Below are positions 47,904 to 56,416 of a stretch of DNA of 64,000 nucleotides, in pieces (within the stretch, counting starts at the first letter, position 1; each line of letters begins with the position of its first letter). The translations under genes were made by a program, and so were the position numbers. Source of the DNA: Janthinobacterium aquaticum (GTDB lineage: Bacteria > Pseudomonadota > Gammaproteobacteria > Burkholderiales > Burkholderiaceae_D); the NCBI RefSeq assembly GCF_009208565.1, contig NZ_WFLK01000017.1:1-64000 (forward strand). The letters run 5' to 3'. The notes below the pieces were generated by a model. It was not told where the DNA came from. It was given only the letters and a program-made list of their open reading frames with translations, and ran no database searches.

Positions 47904-48003
47904 GTAGGTCGGATTAGGCCCTTTGGGCCGTAATCCGACAACACCTTTGATGCCAACAATGTTGTCGGATTACGCGGGGCATTGCCCCGCTAATCCGACC
48001 TAC
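47904..48003. repeat. REP-like paired palindrome (copy 6)
   Basis: Left half GTAGGTCGGATTAGGCCC ... GGGCCGTAATCCGAC, joiner AACACCTTTGATGCCAACAA, right half GTTGTCGGATTACGCGGGG ... CCCCGCTAATCCGACCTAC. It lies between the convergent ends of the GNAT gene and the sugar permease gene. Confidence 0.92.
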
Positions 48004-48016
48004 GATATGCCTTATT

Positions 48017-49021
48017 TTAATTCTGCGCGTGCGACTGGCGCCATTTGTCCAGGATCACGGCCAGCACGATCACCACGCCCTTGGCCACATACTGCCAGAA
48101 CGAGGACAGGCCGAGGATGGTCAGGCCGTTGTTCATCACGCCGATAATCAGCGCGCCGATGACGGTGCCCCAGACCGAACCCACGCCGCCCATCAGGCTG
48201 GTGCCGCCCAGCACCACTGCCGCAATCGCGTCGAGCTCGTAGCCGGTGCCCCAGTTGCCGTTCGCTGCATACAGGCGGCTGGCCGACATGGCGCCGCCCA
48301 GGCCGGCAAACAGGCCGCTGATGGTGTAGACAAACATCAAGACCATGCCGACCTTGATGCCGGTCAGGCGCGCTGCCTGGATATTGCCGCCGACAGCGTA
48401 GATATGCAGGCCCAGCGTGGTCTTGCGCAGGATAAACCAGGTAATGATCACCACCATCGCAGCCAGCCAGATCAGCCACGGCAGGCCCAGGAAGCTGCCG
48501 TTGCCCATCCATTCAAAGCTCGGGATTTCCGTGTTCAGCACGCTGGTGCCGTCGGCCAGCAGATAAGCGGCGCCGCGCAAGGCAGTCATGGTGCCGAGCG
48601 TGACGACAAACGGGTTCAGGCCGACCAGCGCTACCAGCAGGCCGTTCAGTGCGCCCAGCAGCAGGCCGACCAGCAAAAAGGTGGGAATCGAAAAGCCGGC
48701 GAACTGCGCCGACAGCGACATCAGCATGCCGGCCACGGCCGACACCGCCAGCACCGAGCCGACCGACAGGTCGATGCCGCTGGTCAGGATCACGAAGGTC
48801 ATGCCCGAGGCCAGCACGATATTGATCGATACCTGGCGGAAGATATTCATGGTGTTGGTGCTGCTCATGAAGGTCGACTCGCCATTGCCCGAGAAATACA
48901 CGGTCAGCCCGTACATGGCGATATACAGCACCACCAGCACGGGCAACATGCCCAGGCGGCGCATCACGTTCGAGGCGTTGAGAGGTTGGCGCGCGGTGGA
49001 CGCACTGCTGTTAGTTGTCAT
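48017..49021 (-). CDS. rbsC: RbsC-type sugar ABC transporter permease
   Basis: 334 aa with about eight to ten membrane helices. VILTSGIDLSVGSVLAVSAV and GTGYELDAIAAVVLGGTSLM are signature segments of ribose/xylose/galactose-type permeases (CUT2 family). It is the last gene of the operon lacI-xylB-tal-binding protein-ATPase-permease. ACAGGAGT lies upstream of the start. Sugar preference is not encoded visibly here; with xylulokinase and transaldolase in the operon a pentose or pentitol is likely, so the symbol is used at family level. Confidence 0.93.
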   Translation of the reverse strand: MTTNSSASTARQPLNASNVMRRLGMLPVLVVLYIAMYGLTVYFSGNGESTFMSSTNTMNIFRQVSINIVLASGMTFVILTSGIDLSVGSVLAVSAVAGMLMSLSAQFAGFSIPTFLLVGLLLGALNGLLVALVGLNPFVVTLGTMTALRGAAYLLADGTSVLNTEIPSFEWMGNGSFLGLPWLIWLAAMVVIITWFILRKTTLGLHIYAVGGNIQAARLTGIKVGMVLMFVYTISGLFAGLGGAMSASRLYAANGNWGTGYELDAIAAVVLGGTSLMGGVGSVWGTVIGALIIGVMNNGLTILGLSSFWQYVAKGVVIVLAVILDKWRQSHAQN

Positions 49022-49050
49022 GATGCTTTACTCCTGTCAATATTGTGTTT

Positions 49051-50550
49051 TTATGCTGCATCGTGATGCGTGGCCAGGGCCAGGATCTGTTCCTGGGTGA
49101 TATTGTCCCCCGTCACTTCCCCGGTCATCTTGCCTTCGCACATGACCATCACCCGGTCGCAGATACCGACCAGTTCGGCCAGTTCGCTGGAAATGCACAG
49201 CACGGCCGTGCCGGCGTCAGCCAGCTGGTGGATGATCTTGTAGATCTCGCTTTTGGCGCCCACGTCCACGCCGCGCGTGGGTTCATCGAGAATCAGCACT
49301 TTCGGCTTGATCGCCAGCCAGCGCGCCAGCAGTACCTTTTGCTGGTTACCGCCCGACAAACCACCGACGATACCTTCCGGGCCCGAGACTTTAACGTTCA
49401 GGCTGGCAATCGAGGCTAGCGTGAGGTCGGTCAGTGCGCGGCGGTCGACCACGCCGGCCTTGGCGTGTTGCGACAGGATATTCATCGACATGTTTTCCAT
49501 TGCCGACAGCTGCATGAACAGGCCCAGGCTCTTGCGGTCTTCCGGCAGGTAGCCGATGCCGTGGCGAATCGCCGCCAGCGGCTCGCCGATCTGCACTTCC
49601 TTGCCGTCGAGCCAGACCTGGCCCGATTGCTTCTTGTCGGCGCCGAAGATCAGGCGCGCCAGTTCGGTGCGCCCGGCGCCGACCAGGCCGGCCAGGCCCG
49701 TTACTTCGCCCGCATGCAGCACGAAGCTGGCCGGGCGTACCTTGCCGGCGCCGACGTTTTCCACCCGCAGGCGCTCGGCGCCATGCGACTGGCGGCGCTG
49801 GTGCTGGTAGAAATCGTCGGCCGGACGGCCCACCATCATCTGCACCACTTTTTTCTGGTCCAGTTCATCCTTGCCCAGCTCGCCCACGTAGGCGCCGTCG
49901 CGCAGTACCGTGATGCGGCGCGCCAGGCGTTCCACTTCGGCCATGCGGTGGCTGATATACAGCACCGCCAGGCCCTTGTCGCGTTGTTCTTCGATAATGC
50001 GAAACAGTTGTTCCGTTTCGCGGTCCGACAATGCCGCCGTCGGCTCATCCATGATCAGGATGCGGCTCTTGTGAACCAGTGCGCGGGCGATTTCCACCTG
50101 CTGCTGTTCGGCGATCGACAGGGTCGACACCATGCTGTCGGCGTTGAAACGCGAACCGAGATCAGCCAGGATGGCGTTGGTACGCTCGCGCATTTCTGCC
50201 GCCTTGACGGTAAAGAATGGTCCCTTGGGCTCGCTGCCCATGAACACGTTCTGCGCCACCGTCATGTTTTTTGCCACGCTCAGTTCCTGATAAATCAGGT
50301 TGATGCCCAGCGCGCGCGCTTCACCGGGATTGCGGATGCGAATCGGCTTGCCATCGAGAATGATTTCACCGGCGTCCGGCGTGTAGACGCCCGACAGGAT
50401 TTTCATCAGGGTGCTCTTGCCGGCGCCGTTCTCGCCCATCACGGCATGGATTTCGCCGCTGCGCACCGTCAGATGCACGCCGCGCAGCGCGCGCGTGGCG
50501 CCAAAGCGCTTTTCGATGCCGCGCATTTCAAAAATAATATCGTCGCTCAT
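49051..50550 (-). CDS. rbsA: RbsA-type sugar ABC transporter ATPase, two domains
   Basis: 499 aa with two ATP-binding cassettes. The first has VMGENGAGKSTLMKILSG, signature LSIAEQQQVEIARAL and Walker B ILIMDEPTAALS. The second has a degenerate Walker A (LVGAGRTELARLIFG), signature LSGGNQQKVLLARWL and LILDEPTRGVDVG, as usual in RbsA, XylG and AraG. It energises import together with the permease 29 bases downstream. GGAAGG lies upstream of the start. Confidence 0.95.
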   Translation of the reverse strand: MSDDIIFEMRGIEKRFGATRALRGVHLTVRSGEIHAVMGENGAGKSTLMKILSGVYTPDAGEIILDGKPIRIRNPGEARALGINLIYQELSVAKNMTVAQNVFMGSEPKGPFFTVKAAEMRERTNAILADLGSRFNADSMVSTLSIAEQQQVEIARALVHKSRILIMDEPTAALSDRETEQLFRIIEEQRDKGLAVLYISHRMAEVERLARRITVLRDGAYVGELGKDELDQKKVVQMMVGRPADDFYQHQRRQSHGAERLRVENVGAGKVRPASFVLHAGEVTGLAGLVGAGRTELARLIFGADKKQSGQVWLDGKEVQIGEPLAAIRHGIGYLPEDRKSLGLFMQLSAMENMSMNILSQHAKAGVVDRRALTDLTLASIASLNVKVSGPEGIVGGLSGGNQQKVLLARWLAIKPKVLILDEPTRGVDVGAKSEIYKIIHQLADAGTAVLCISSELAELVGICDRVMVMCEGKMTGEVTGDNITQEQILALATHHDAA

Positions 50551-50627
50551 GACTGTCCTTCCTAACTGTGAAACTGGCGCGCGCGGCCAAGGTGGCTGCG
50601 CGCGCCGCGTGGTTCAGCTCAGCCGGA

Positions 50628-51563
50628 TCAGTTCTTTACCCAGCCGGTGTAGGTGGCCACGTTTTCCTTGGTCACGGCCGGCGTTGGCAGCAGCACCATG
50701 GTTTGCTTCGGCGCGCGGCCGTTCATGATGTCGTAGCCCATCTGCACCGCTTCGGTGGCCATGCGGTACGGGTTTTGCGCCGAGGTGGCGGCAAACAGGC
50801 CGGCCTTGTTTTTCAGTGCGTTCTGGCCATCCGGTGCGCCGTCAACTGCCGTGATCAGTTTCACGTCGCTGCGCTTGGCTTGCTTGATCGCCAGTTCAGC
50901 GCCGATGCCGGTTGGATCGTTGATGGCAAACACGCCGTCGATCTTCGGATGGGCCGTCAGCAGGTTCGACATCACGGTCATGCCGCCATCGCGGCTGCCG
51001 CCAGCGTTCTGGTTGTCGGACAAAATCTTGATGTCCTTGAAGCCGGCCAGGGTTTTCTTGCAACCATTGACGCGGTCGATCACGGAGGTCACCGGTGGGC
51101 CATTCAGGATCACCACGTTACCTTTGCCGCCGATCTGCTTGGCCAGGTAGGCGCACGATACGTCGCCAGCCATGGTGTTGTCCGACATCACAGTGGCCGA
51201 AGCGCCAACAGCGCCCACGTCCACGGCAATCACGATCACGCCGGCATTGCGCGCTTTCTTGATGGCCGGTGCGATGCCTTTCGAGTCGACCGCGTTGAGG
51301 ATAATGATGTCGGTCTTGTTGGCGATAAAGTTTTCGATCTGGTCGACCTGGGTGTTCAGGTCGTACTTGCTCGATACGGTGGTGACTTTCACGCCAGGGC
51401 CGCCCAGCTTGTGCGCGGTTTCTTCGGCGCCACGGCCGATGGCCACGAAGAACGGGTTGGCCAGGTCGCCAACGCTGACGCCGATCGATTTCAACGGTTT
51501 ATCAGCAGCAAAAGCGCTGCAGCCCAGGGTCATCAACAGGGAAGCGATCAGTACTTTTTTCAT
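50628..51563 (-). CDS. Periplasmic sugar-binding protein of the RbsB type
   Basis: 311 aa. A signal peptide (MKKVLIASLLMTLGCSAFA) is followed by a type I periplasmic binding fold: IGVSVGDLANPFFVAIGRG, IILNAVDSKGIAPAIKKAR, VDGVFAINDPTGIGAELAI. It delivers the sugar to the RbsA/RbsC-type importer. The substrate cannot be read from the sequence; ribose, xylose or a pentitol are candidates given the operon. CTGGAGAT precedes the start. Confidence 0.92.
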   Translation of the reverse strand: MKKVLIASLLMTLGCSAFAADKPLKSIGVSVGDLANPFFVAIGRGAEETAHKLGGPGVKVTTVSSKYDLNTQVDQIENFIANKTDIIILNAVDSKGIAPAIKKARNAGVIVIAVDVGAVGASATVMSDNTMAGDVSCAYLAKQIGGKGNVVILNGPPVTSVIDRVNGCKKTLAGFKDIKILSDNQNAGGSRDGGMTVMSNLLTAHPKIDGVFAINDPTGIGAELAIKQAKRSDVKLITAVDGAPDGQNALKNKAGLFAATSAQNPYRMATEAVQMGYDIMNGRAPKQTMVLLPTPAVTKENVATYTGWVKN

Positions 51564-51627
51564 GGTATCTCCAGGTTTTTTTATAGAAACAAACGGTACA
51601 GCGGTAAAAACTACGGGTAAAAAATGT

Positions 51628-52581
51628 TCAGGCAGCCAGACGCAGCGCTTCGATCATCTTGTCGAGCTTGGCTGCATCGACGGCAAAGCCGCGGATGCCT
51701 TCGGCCAGTTTTTCGGTCGCCATGGCGTCGTCGTTGAGCGCATAGCGGAAAGCGGCTTCATCGAAACTGACAGCCGGCTGAGGTGCGCCGTGGTCCACGC
51801 CCAGCGCACGTTCGAACGGTGCATCGGATGCTTCAAGCTTGGCCAGCAAATCGGGGCTGATGGTCAGCAGGTCGCAGCCGGACAGGGCGGTGATCTGGCC
51901 GACATTGCGGAAACTTGCACCCATCACTTGGGTGTTGATGCCATGCTGCTTGTAGTACTGGTAGATGCGCGTGACGGACTGCACGCCAGGATCGTTGGCC
52001 AGCGAACGGGCCGCTTCGTCCCAAGACGCGCCAGCGGACTTTTTGTACCAGTCGTAGATGCGGCCGACAAACGGCGAGATCAGGCGTACCTTGGCATCGG
52101 CGCAGGCAACCGCCTGGCAGAACGAGAACAGCAGCGTCAGATTGCAGAAAATGCCGTCCTGTTCCAGTTCGCGCGCGGCCTGGATGCCTTCCCAGGTGGC
52201 GGCAATCTTGATCAGCACGCGTTCGCGGCCGATGCCGGCCGCTTCATACAGCGCAATCAGGCGGCGCGCACGCGCTACCGTGGCGGCGCGGTCAAAGCTC
52301 AAGCGGGCGTCAACTTCGGTCGACACGCGGCCCGGCACCACTTTCAAAATTTCCAGACCGAAGCGCACCAGTACCTGGTCGACGATATCGTCGAGTGAGG
52401 CATTGCGGTGGGCGGCCACGGTTGATTCCAGCAGCGGCGCGTAGTCAGGCTGCAGCACCGCTTTCAAAATCAGCGACGGATTGGTGGTGGCGTCCTGCGG
52501 TGCAAAGCGCGCCAGTTGCAGAAAGTCGCCGGTATCGGCTACCACGGTGCTCGATTGTTTCAGTTGTTGCAGTTGATTCAT
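51628..52581 (-). CDS. tal: Transaldolase
   Basis: 317 aa, class I transaldolase of the TalB type. [20 protein letters not shown] is the N-terminal signature and the Schiff-base lysine is Lys125 in [12 protein letters not shown]. It moves a dihydroxyacetone unit between sugar phosphates in the non-oxidative pentose phosphate pathway. Placed between xylulokinase and the transporter, it would help feed xylulose-5-phosphate into glycolysis. AAAGGAT lies before the start. Confidence 0.95.
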   Translation of the reverse strand: MNQLQQLKQSSTVVADTGDFLQLARFAPQDATTNPSLILKAVLQPDYAPLLESTVAAHRNASLDDIVDQVLVRFGLEILKVVPGRVSTEVDARLSFDRAATVARARRLIALYEAAGIGRERVLIKIAATWEGIQAARELEQDGIFCNLTLLFSFCQAVACADAKVRLISPFVGRIYDWYKKSAGASWDEAARSLANDPGVQSVTRIYQYYKQHGINTQVMGASFRNVGQITALSGCDLLTISPDLLAKLEASDAPFERALGVDHGAPQPAVSFDEAAFRYALNDDAMATEKLAEGIRGFAVDAAKLDKMIEALRLAA

Positions 52582-52605
52582 TGTTTCTATCCTTTATGAA
52601 GTTCG

Positions 52606-54093
52606 TCAGGCCGCCTGATGCAGTGCCTGCACTGCAGGAAACAGGCGGCGGTACTTACCATAGCGCACATTCAATGCCGCATGCTGCGCGATATCGGGTG
52701 CAAAGGTGTTCTTGATGGCCAGACCCTGGGTCAGCAGGCTGGTGTCGCCGATGGCGGCAAAGCCAAGCTTGGCCGCGCCGATGCTGGCCGACAGTTCGCT
52801 GTCGTGCAGGGTGCGCATTTCCACGCCCAGCACATTGGCCAGCAGCTGCGCCCAGTACTGGCTGCGCGCGCCGCCGCCGACCAGCATGCAGTGCGGCACG
52901 GTCGCGCCGGTGGAAGTCACGGCTGCCATGGCGTCGCGCAGCGCAAAGGCCACGCCTTCGAGCACGGCGTAACCCATCTGGGCGGTATTGCTTTCATGGC
53001 CCAGCTGCAAAAAAGCGCCGCGCACCTGCGGGTCGTTATGCGGCGTGCGTTCGCCCGACAGATACGGCAGGAACAGCGGCGCGTTGCTGGCCACGGCCTG
53101 CTGCAGCGGGATGGTCGCTTCGATCAATTCGAGCAGCGCTGCCTCATTTTTTTGTCCCAGTACGCCGGTGGCCCAGCGCAGGCAGCTGGCGCCGGACAAA
53201 ATGGCCCCCATGGCATACCAGCGGCCGGGCAAGGCATGGCAGAAACTGTGCACGCCGCCGTCCGGATTGCCCAAGGGCTGCTCGGTCACCGAGACGATAG
53301 CCGCGCTGGTGCCCAGCGAAATAAAGCTGTCGCTGGCGTTGACGGCACCGATACCCACGGCCGAGACCGGATTGTCGCCACCGCCGCCGGCCACCATCAC
53401 ATTACCTGGCAGGCCCAGCTGTTCAGCGACCGCCGGCAGCACGGTGCCGGTGGCGGCATCGCCCTCGACCAGCGGCGGCAGCTGCTCCGGGCGCAGGCCG
53501 GTGGTCGCCACCATCGGTGCATACCAGGCGCGCGCCGGCTCGTCGAGCCACAAGGTGCCGGCGGCGTCCGACATGTCTGTGATCTTCTGGCCGGTCAGCA
53601 TCAGGCGCAGATAGTCTTTCGGCGACAGCAGGCAGGCGACAGCGGCGAAGGCCGACGGTTCATGCTTTTTCAGCCACAGCAGTTTGGGGGCGGTCAGGCC
53701 GGCCATGGCCAGACTGCCGGTCACGGCCGCAAACTGCGGATACTGTTCGGCCAGCTCGGCCGCTTCCAGATGCGCGCGCGCGTCGTTCCACAAAATGGCC
53801 GGGCGGATGCAGTCATCGCTGGCGTCGAGCAGCACGGCGCCATGCATCTGGCCAGACAGGCCGATGCAGGCAATAGCGGAAAATTGTTCGGGGAAACTGG
53901 CGCGCAGCTGGCCCAGCGCCTGGACGCAGGCCTGCCACCAGTCCTGCGGGTGTTGTTCGGACCAGCCGGCCTGCGGGCGGCTGACATCGAGTCGCACGGA
54001 TGCCTGGCCGCGCACGGCGCCGCTGCTGTCGAGCAGCACGGTTTTCAGTTCGGAGGTGCCCAGGTCGATGCCCAGGGAAATCACGGAAGTCAT
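52606..54093 (-). CDS. xylB: Xylulokinase (FGGY family)
   Basis: 495 aa. It phosphorylates D-xylulose to xylulose-5-phosphate. The sugar-kinase ATPase fold is shown by SLGIDLGTSELKTVLLD at the start, the substrate region LSGQMHGAVLLD, the catalytic Asp in AGGGGDNPVSAVG, and the FGGY signature region GYAVLEGVAFALRDAM plus LVGGGARSQYWAQLLAN. The frame is open 34 codons further upstream into lacI; the ATG at 54093 gives the family N-terminus. It follows lacI by 22 bases and precedes transaldolase by 24. Confidence 0.94.
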   Translation of the reverse strand: MTSVISLGIDLGTSELKTVLLDSSGAVRGQASVRLDVSRPQAGWSEQHPQDWWQACVQALGQLRASFPEQFSAIACIGLSGQMHGAVLLDASDDCIRPAILWNDARAHLEAAELAEQYPQFAAVTGSLAMAGLTAPKLLWLKKHEPSAFAAVACLLSPKDYLRLMLTGQKITDMSDAAGTLWLDEPARAWYAPMVATTGLRPEQLPPLVEGDAATGTVLPAVAEQLGLPGNVMVAGGGGDNPVSAVGIGAVNASDSFISLGTSAAIVSVTEQPLGNPDGGVHSFCHALPGRWYAMGAILSGASCLRWATGVLGQKNEAALLELIEATIPLQQAVASNAPLFLPYLSGERTPHNDPQVRGAFLQLGHESNTAQMGYAVLEGVAFALRDAMAAVTSTGATVPHCMLVGGGARSQYWAQLLANVLGVEMRTLHDSELSASIGAAKLGFAAIGDTSLLTQGLAIKNTFAPDIAQHAALNVRYGKYRRLFPAVQALHQAA

Positions 54094-54115
54094 GGATAGT
54101 TGTTCTGGTTTGGTT

Positions 54116-55117
54116 TCAGGCGCAGCCGCAGGAATTGCGTACACGTAGAACAGGCGACAGGCGCTGCACATGCTGCGCGCGGGCAGGGTTGGCAATGCGT
54201 TCGATCAATAAATCCACCGCCATCGCGCCCAGCTCTTCGAGCGGCTGCGCCATCACGGTCAGGCGTGGACTGAAATAATCGGCCCAGTCGAAATCATCGA
54301 AGCCGGCCAGCGCCACATCCTGCGGCACAGCCACCTGGGCGTCGCGCAGCGCATGCATGGTGCCGATGGTCATCAGGTTGTTGGCCGCCACGATGGCGGT
54401 CGGGCGCTGCGCCAGCGCCAGCAGTTCACGCGTGGCCGCGCCGCTGCGCTCGAGGTTGGAGTTGCCCCAGCGTAGCAGGTCGCTGTCAAAGGCAATCCCG
54501 GCGCGCTGCAAGGCGAGGCGGTAGCCGTCGATCCGTTCGTCCGTGGTCGACAGGCCCGGTGCGCCGGCAATAAAGCCGATGCGGCGATGGCCGTGCTGTT
54601 CGATCAGGTGGCTGACCAGTTCGGCCGTCGCTTCGCTGTTTTCCACGCCGACCTGATCAAACGCCAGCGGCGACATGCGGTCGACCAGCACCGAGGCGAT
54701 GTTATTGCTCGACAAGTATTCCAGCGCGCGGTTATGCGGGTCGCCCGACGGCGCCAGCACGATGCCGTCGACACGGCGCTGGTGCAGATTCTGTACGACC
54801 TTCAGTTCCTGCGCGGGATCGTCATGGGTATCGGAAAACAGCATCATCAGGCCATGGCGCGTGCAGGCCGCCTCGATGGCGCGCACGGTTTCGCTGAAGT
54901 AATGATTGGTAAAGGCGGAAATGGCCACGCCGATGGTGCCGGAGGAGGAACCGGCAAGCGCGCGCGCCAGCATATTGGGCACATAGCCGATCTGCTGCAT
55001 GGCGGCATTAACAGCGGCAACGGTTTTCGGGCTGACCTTGCGGGTGCCATTGACTACGTGGGACACAGTCGACAGCGATACATCCGCCGCGCGTGCAACA
55101 TCTTCCATGGTGGCCAT
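54116..55117 (-). CDS. LacI-family transcriptional regulator of the pentose operon
   Basis: 333 aa. The N-terminal helix-turn-helix and hinge are typical: MEDVARAADVSLSTVSHVVN, then VSPKTVAAVNAAMQQIGYVP. The effector domain resembles sugar-binding proteins (GTIGVAISAFTNHYFSETV, DGIVLAPSGDP, AIVAANNLMTIG, ALAGFDDFDWADYF). The last residues are SCGCA, an unusual Cys pair. It is the first gene of the operon, so it probably controls itself along with xylB, tal and the transporter. A long palindrome lies about 80 bases upstream. CTGGAGAC precedes the start. Confidence 0.93.
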   Translation of the reverse strand: MATMEDVARAADVSLSTVSHVVNGTRKVSPKTVAAVNAAMQQIGYVPNMLARALAGSSSGTIGVAISAFTNHYFSETVRAIEAACTRHGLMMLFSDTHDDPAQELKVVQNLHQRRVDGIVLAPSGDPHNRALEYLSSNNIASVLVDRMSPLAFDQVGVENSEATAELVSHLIEQHGHRRIGFIAGAPGLSTTDERIDGYRLALQRAGIAFDSDLLRWGNSNLERSGAATRELLALAQRPTAIVAANNLMTIGTMHALRDAQVAVPQDVALAGFDDFDWADYFSPRLTVMAQPLEELGAMAVDLLIERIANPARAQHVQRLSPVLRVRNSCGCA

Positions 55118-55197
55118 GGCGTCTCCAGATTGATTTTTTATTTTTATGGACTACTGTATGAATACGGCTTGGTGCCGCGTTTGGACATATCGTAAAC

Positions 55198-55229
55198 AAA
55201 AGAAAGCGCTTGCGCAAGCGCTTTCTTTT
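55198..55229. promoter_or_regulatory. Perfect 32-bp palindrome upstream of the lacI-xylB operon
   Basis: The palindrome is exactly symmetric around 55213/55214; its core is AAAGCGCTTGCGCAAGCGCT followed by TT, flanked by AAAAG and CTTTT. It contains two AAAGCGCTT boxes facing each other, like LacI/GalR operators (AAnCGnTT with a central CpG). It could alternatively be a bidirectional terminator, since A- and T-tracts flank it. Confidence 0.6.
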
Positions 55230-55246
55230 TGAAAACATCAGGTGGC

Positions 55247-55394
55247 GTAGGTCGGATTAGGCCCCTGCGGGGCCGTAATCAGACAACATTGTTGGCGTTC
55301 GTGGTGTTGTTAGGTTCGGTCGGGCCGTCATCGGACCGCATTGTTGGCGTTCGTGGTGTTGTCGGATTACGGCCTGCGGCCTAATCCGACCTAC
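55247..55394. repeat. REP-like repeat cluster (copy 7, extended and diverged)
   Basis: Left unit GTAGGTCGGATTAGGCCCC; a diverged middle (GTTGTTAGGTTCGGTCGGGCC); right unit GTTGTCGGATTACGGCC ... TAATCCGACCTAC. The joiner ATTGTTGGCGTTCGTGGTGT occurs twice, showing internal duplication. It overlaps the stop codon of the NRDE gene at 55391-55393. Confidence 0.88.
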
Positions 55395-56128
55395 TGGATC
55401 AACAGCTCGTGCAGCTCTCCCGGTCCGTCTGCATGCAGCTTGACGACGGTGGAGGTGCGGGTGCCGTAGCCGGGGGTTTCGATGCAGACGGCCGACAGTA
55501 CGCGCTCGAGGTCGAGCGGCACGCCGGTGTCGGGCAAGCGGAAGTCGGGTGCGCGGGTGGTGTCGGCCAGCATTTCAAAATAGGCGTCGTCGGGCGCGCC
55601 CAGGCACATCAGGCTGGCGAACTGGGCCTTGGTTTTGAGCACCTTGGGCCACGGTGCGTCCAAGAGCGCATTGGACAGGCCGTAGATACCGGGCGCCAGA
55701 GGCTGGCCGTTGCGCGCATCGTCGTCGCCGCGATTGGAGAACCAGATCAGGGTGTCGCGGTCGCCCAGCACCAGATTGAAACCGTTGTAGGCGTCAGCGC
55801 CGGGGCGGATCTGCGCGATATACTCTTCAGCCGACATGCTGCCGGCCAGAAAATCCGCTACCAGCGCACCGCGCGACGGGGCATCGGCGCGGTGTTCGCG
55901 CGGGCAGCGGATATTGGTAATGGCGGCAAAGCGCGACGGGCCGCCTTGGGCCTGCGTAATGCCCATCCAGCTGCCGCCGGCCTGCAGGTCGCGCCCCGCG
56001 TACACGTGCGGATGCTCGGGCCAGTTGGCGGCTGGGGCGGTGGCGCGCTCGTAGAATTCGTCGCGGTTGGCGGCGGCAATCAGCGGCACATGCGGATTGA
56101 CTTTCCAGGCGAAAACGATCAGGCACAT
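55391..56128 (-). CDS. NRDE/TANGO2-family protein
   Basis: 245 aa. The N-terminus MCLIVFAWKVNPHVPLIAAA is followed at once by Asn21-Arg-Asp-Glu24, which names the family. GGSWMGI and NRDE-type AITNIR also fit. TANGO2 proteins relate to an Ntn-hydrolase-like fold, and Cys2 may be exposed after Met removal; a role in haem or lipid handling has been proposed for relatives. Its start overlaps the end of the DUF4936 gene by ten bases, so it closes the ygfZ operon. Its stop codon lies inside a REP element. Confidence 0.9.
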   Translation of the reverse strand: MCLIVFAWKVNPHVPLIAAANRDEFYERATAPAANWPEHPHVYAGRDLQAGGSWMGITQAQGGPSRFAAITNIRCPREHRADAPSRGALVADFLAGSMSAEEYIAQIRPGADAYNGFNLVLGDRDTLIWFSNRGDDDARNGQPLAPGIYGLSNALLDAPWPKVLKTKAQFASLMCLGAPDDAYFEMLADTTRAPDFRLPDTGVPLDLERVLSAVCIETPGYGTRTSTVVKLHADGPGELHELLIQ

Positions 56129-56409
56129 GGGGGCAGGTCCATGAACGTTTCCATATGGCGCGCGCCGGCCGTCAGCGACAGCAGTTCCGCCTGCTGCACG
56201 GCGGACTCGAGCAGGGCGCCAAAGCTGTCGCCCACCACCGGATAGATTTCCATCCAGGTCTGCAGGCCGTCCTTCGTTTCCGGGCGGCGTTTGAGCTGCG
56301 GCGCCACGCCGCTGTCCTGCGCCAGCTTGTGCTGCATGGCGCGCACGCGCGCTTCGAGCGCTTGCACCTGCTCTTCGCGCACCTGGTAATAGATATAGAG
56401 ATCTTTCAT
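56119..56409 (-). CDS. DUF4936 family small protein
   Basis: 96 aa. MKDLYIYYQVREEQVQALEA opens the protein, followed by a heptad-like helix and LKRRPETKDGLQTWMEIYPV, the conserved core. Function is unknown; such genes often follow ygfZ in betaproteobacteria. The ATG at 56409 is 7 bases after the ygfZ stop; 35 codons more are open upstream but overlap ygfZ. It overlaps the NRDE gene start by ten bases. Confidence 0.85.
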   Translation of the reverse strand: MKDLYIYYQVREEQVQALEARVRAMQHKLAQDSGVAPQLKRRPETKDGLQTWMEIYPVVGDSFGALLESAVQQAELLSLTAGARHMETFMDLPPCA

Positions 56410-56416
56410 GGCGCGC

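Noticed and set aside
47904..48003. CRISPR-like spacing of repeats
   Set aside because: The repeats are paired palindromes scattered singly over 60 kb, not a regular repeat-spacer array, and no cas genes are present.
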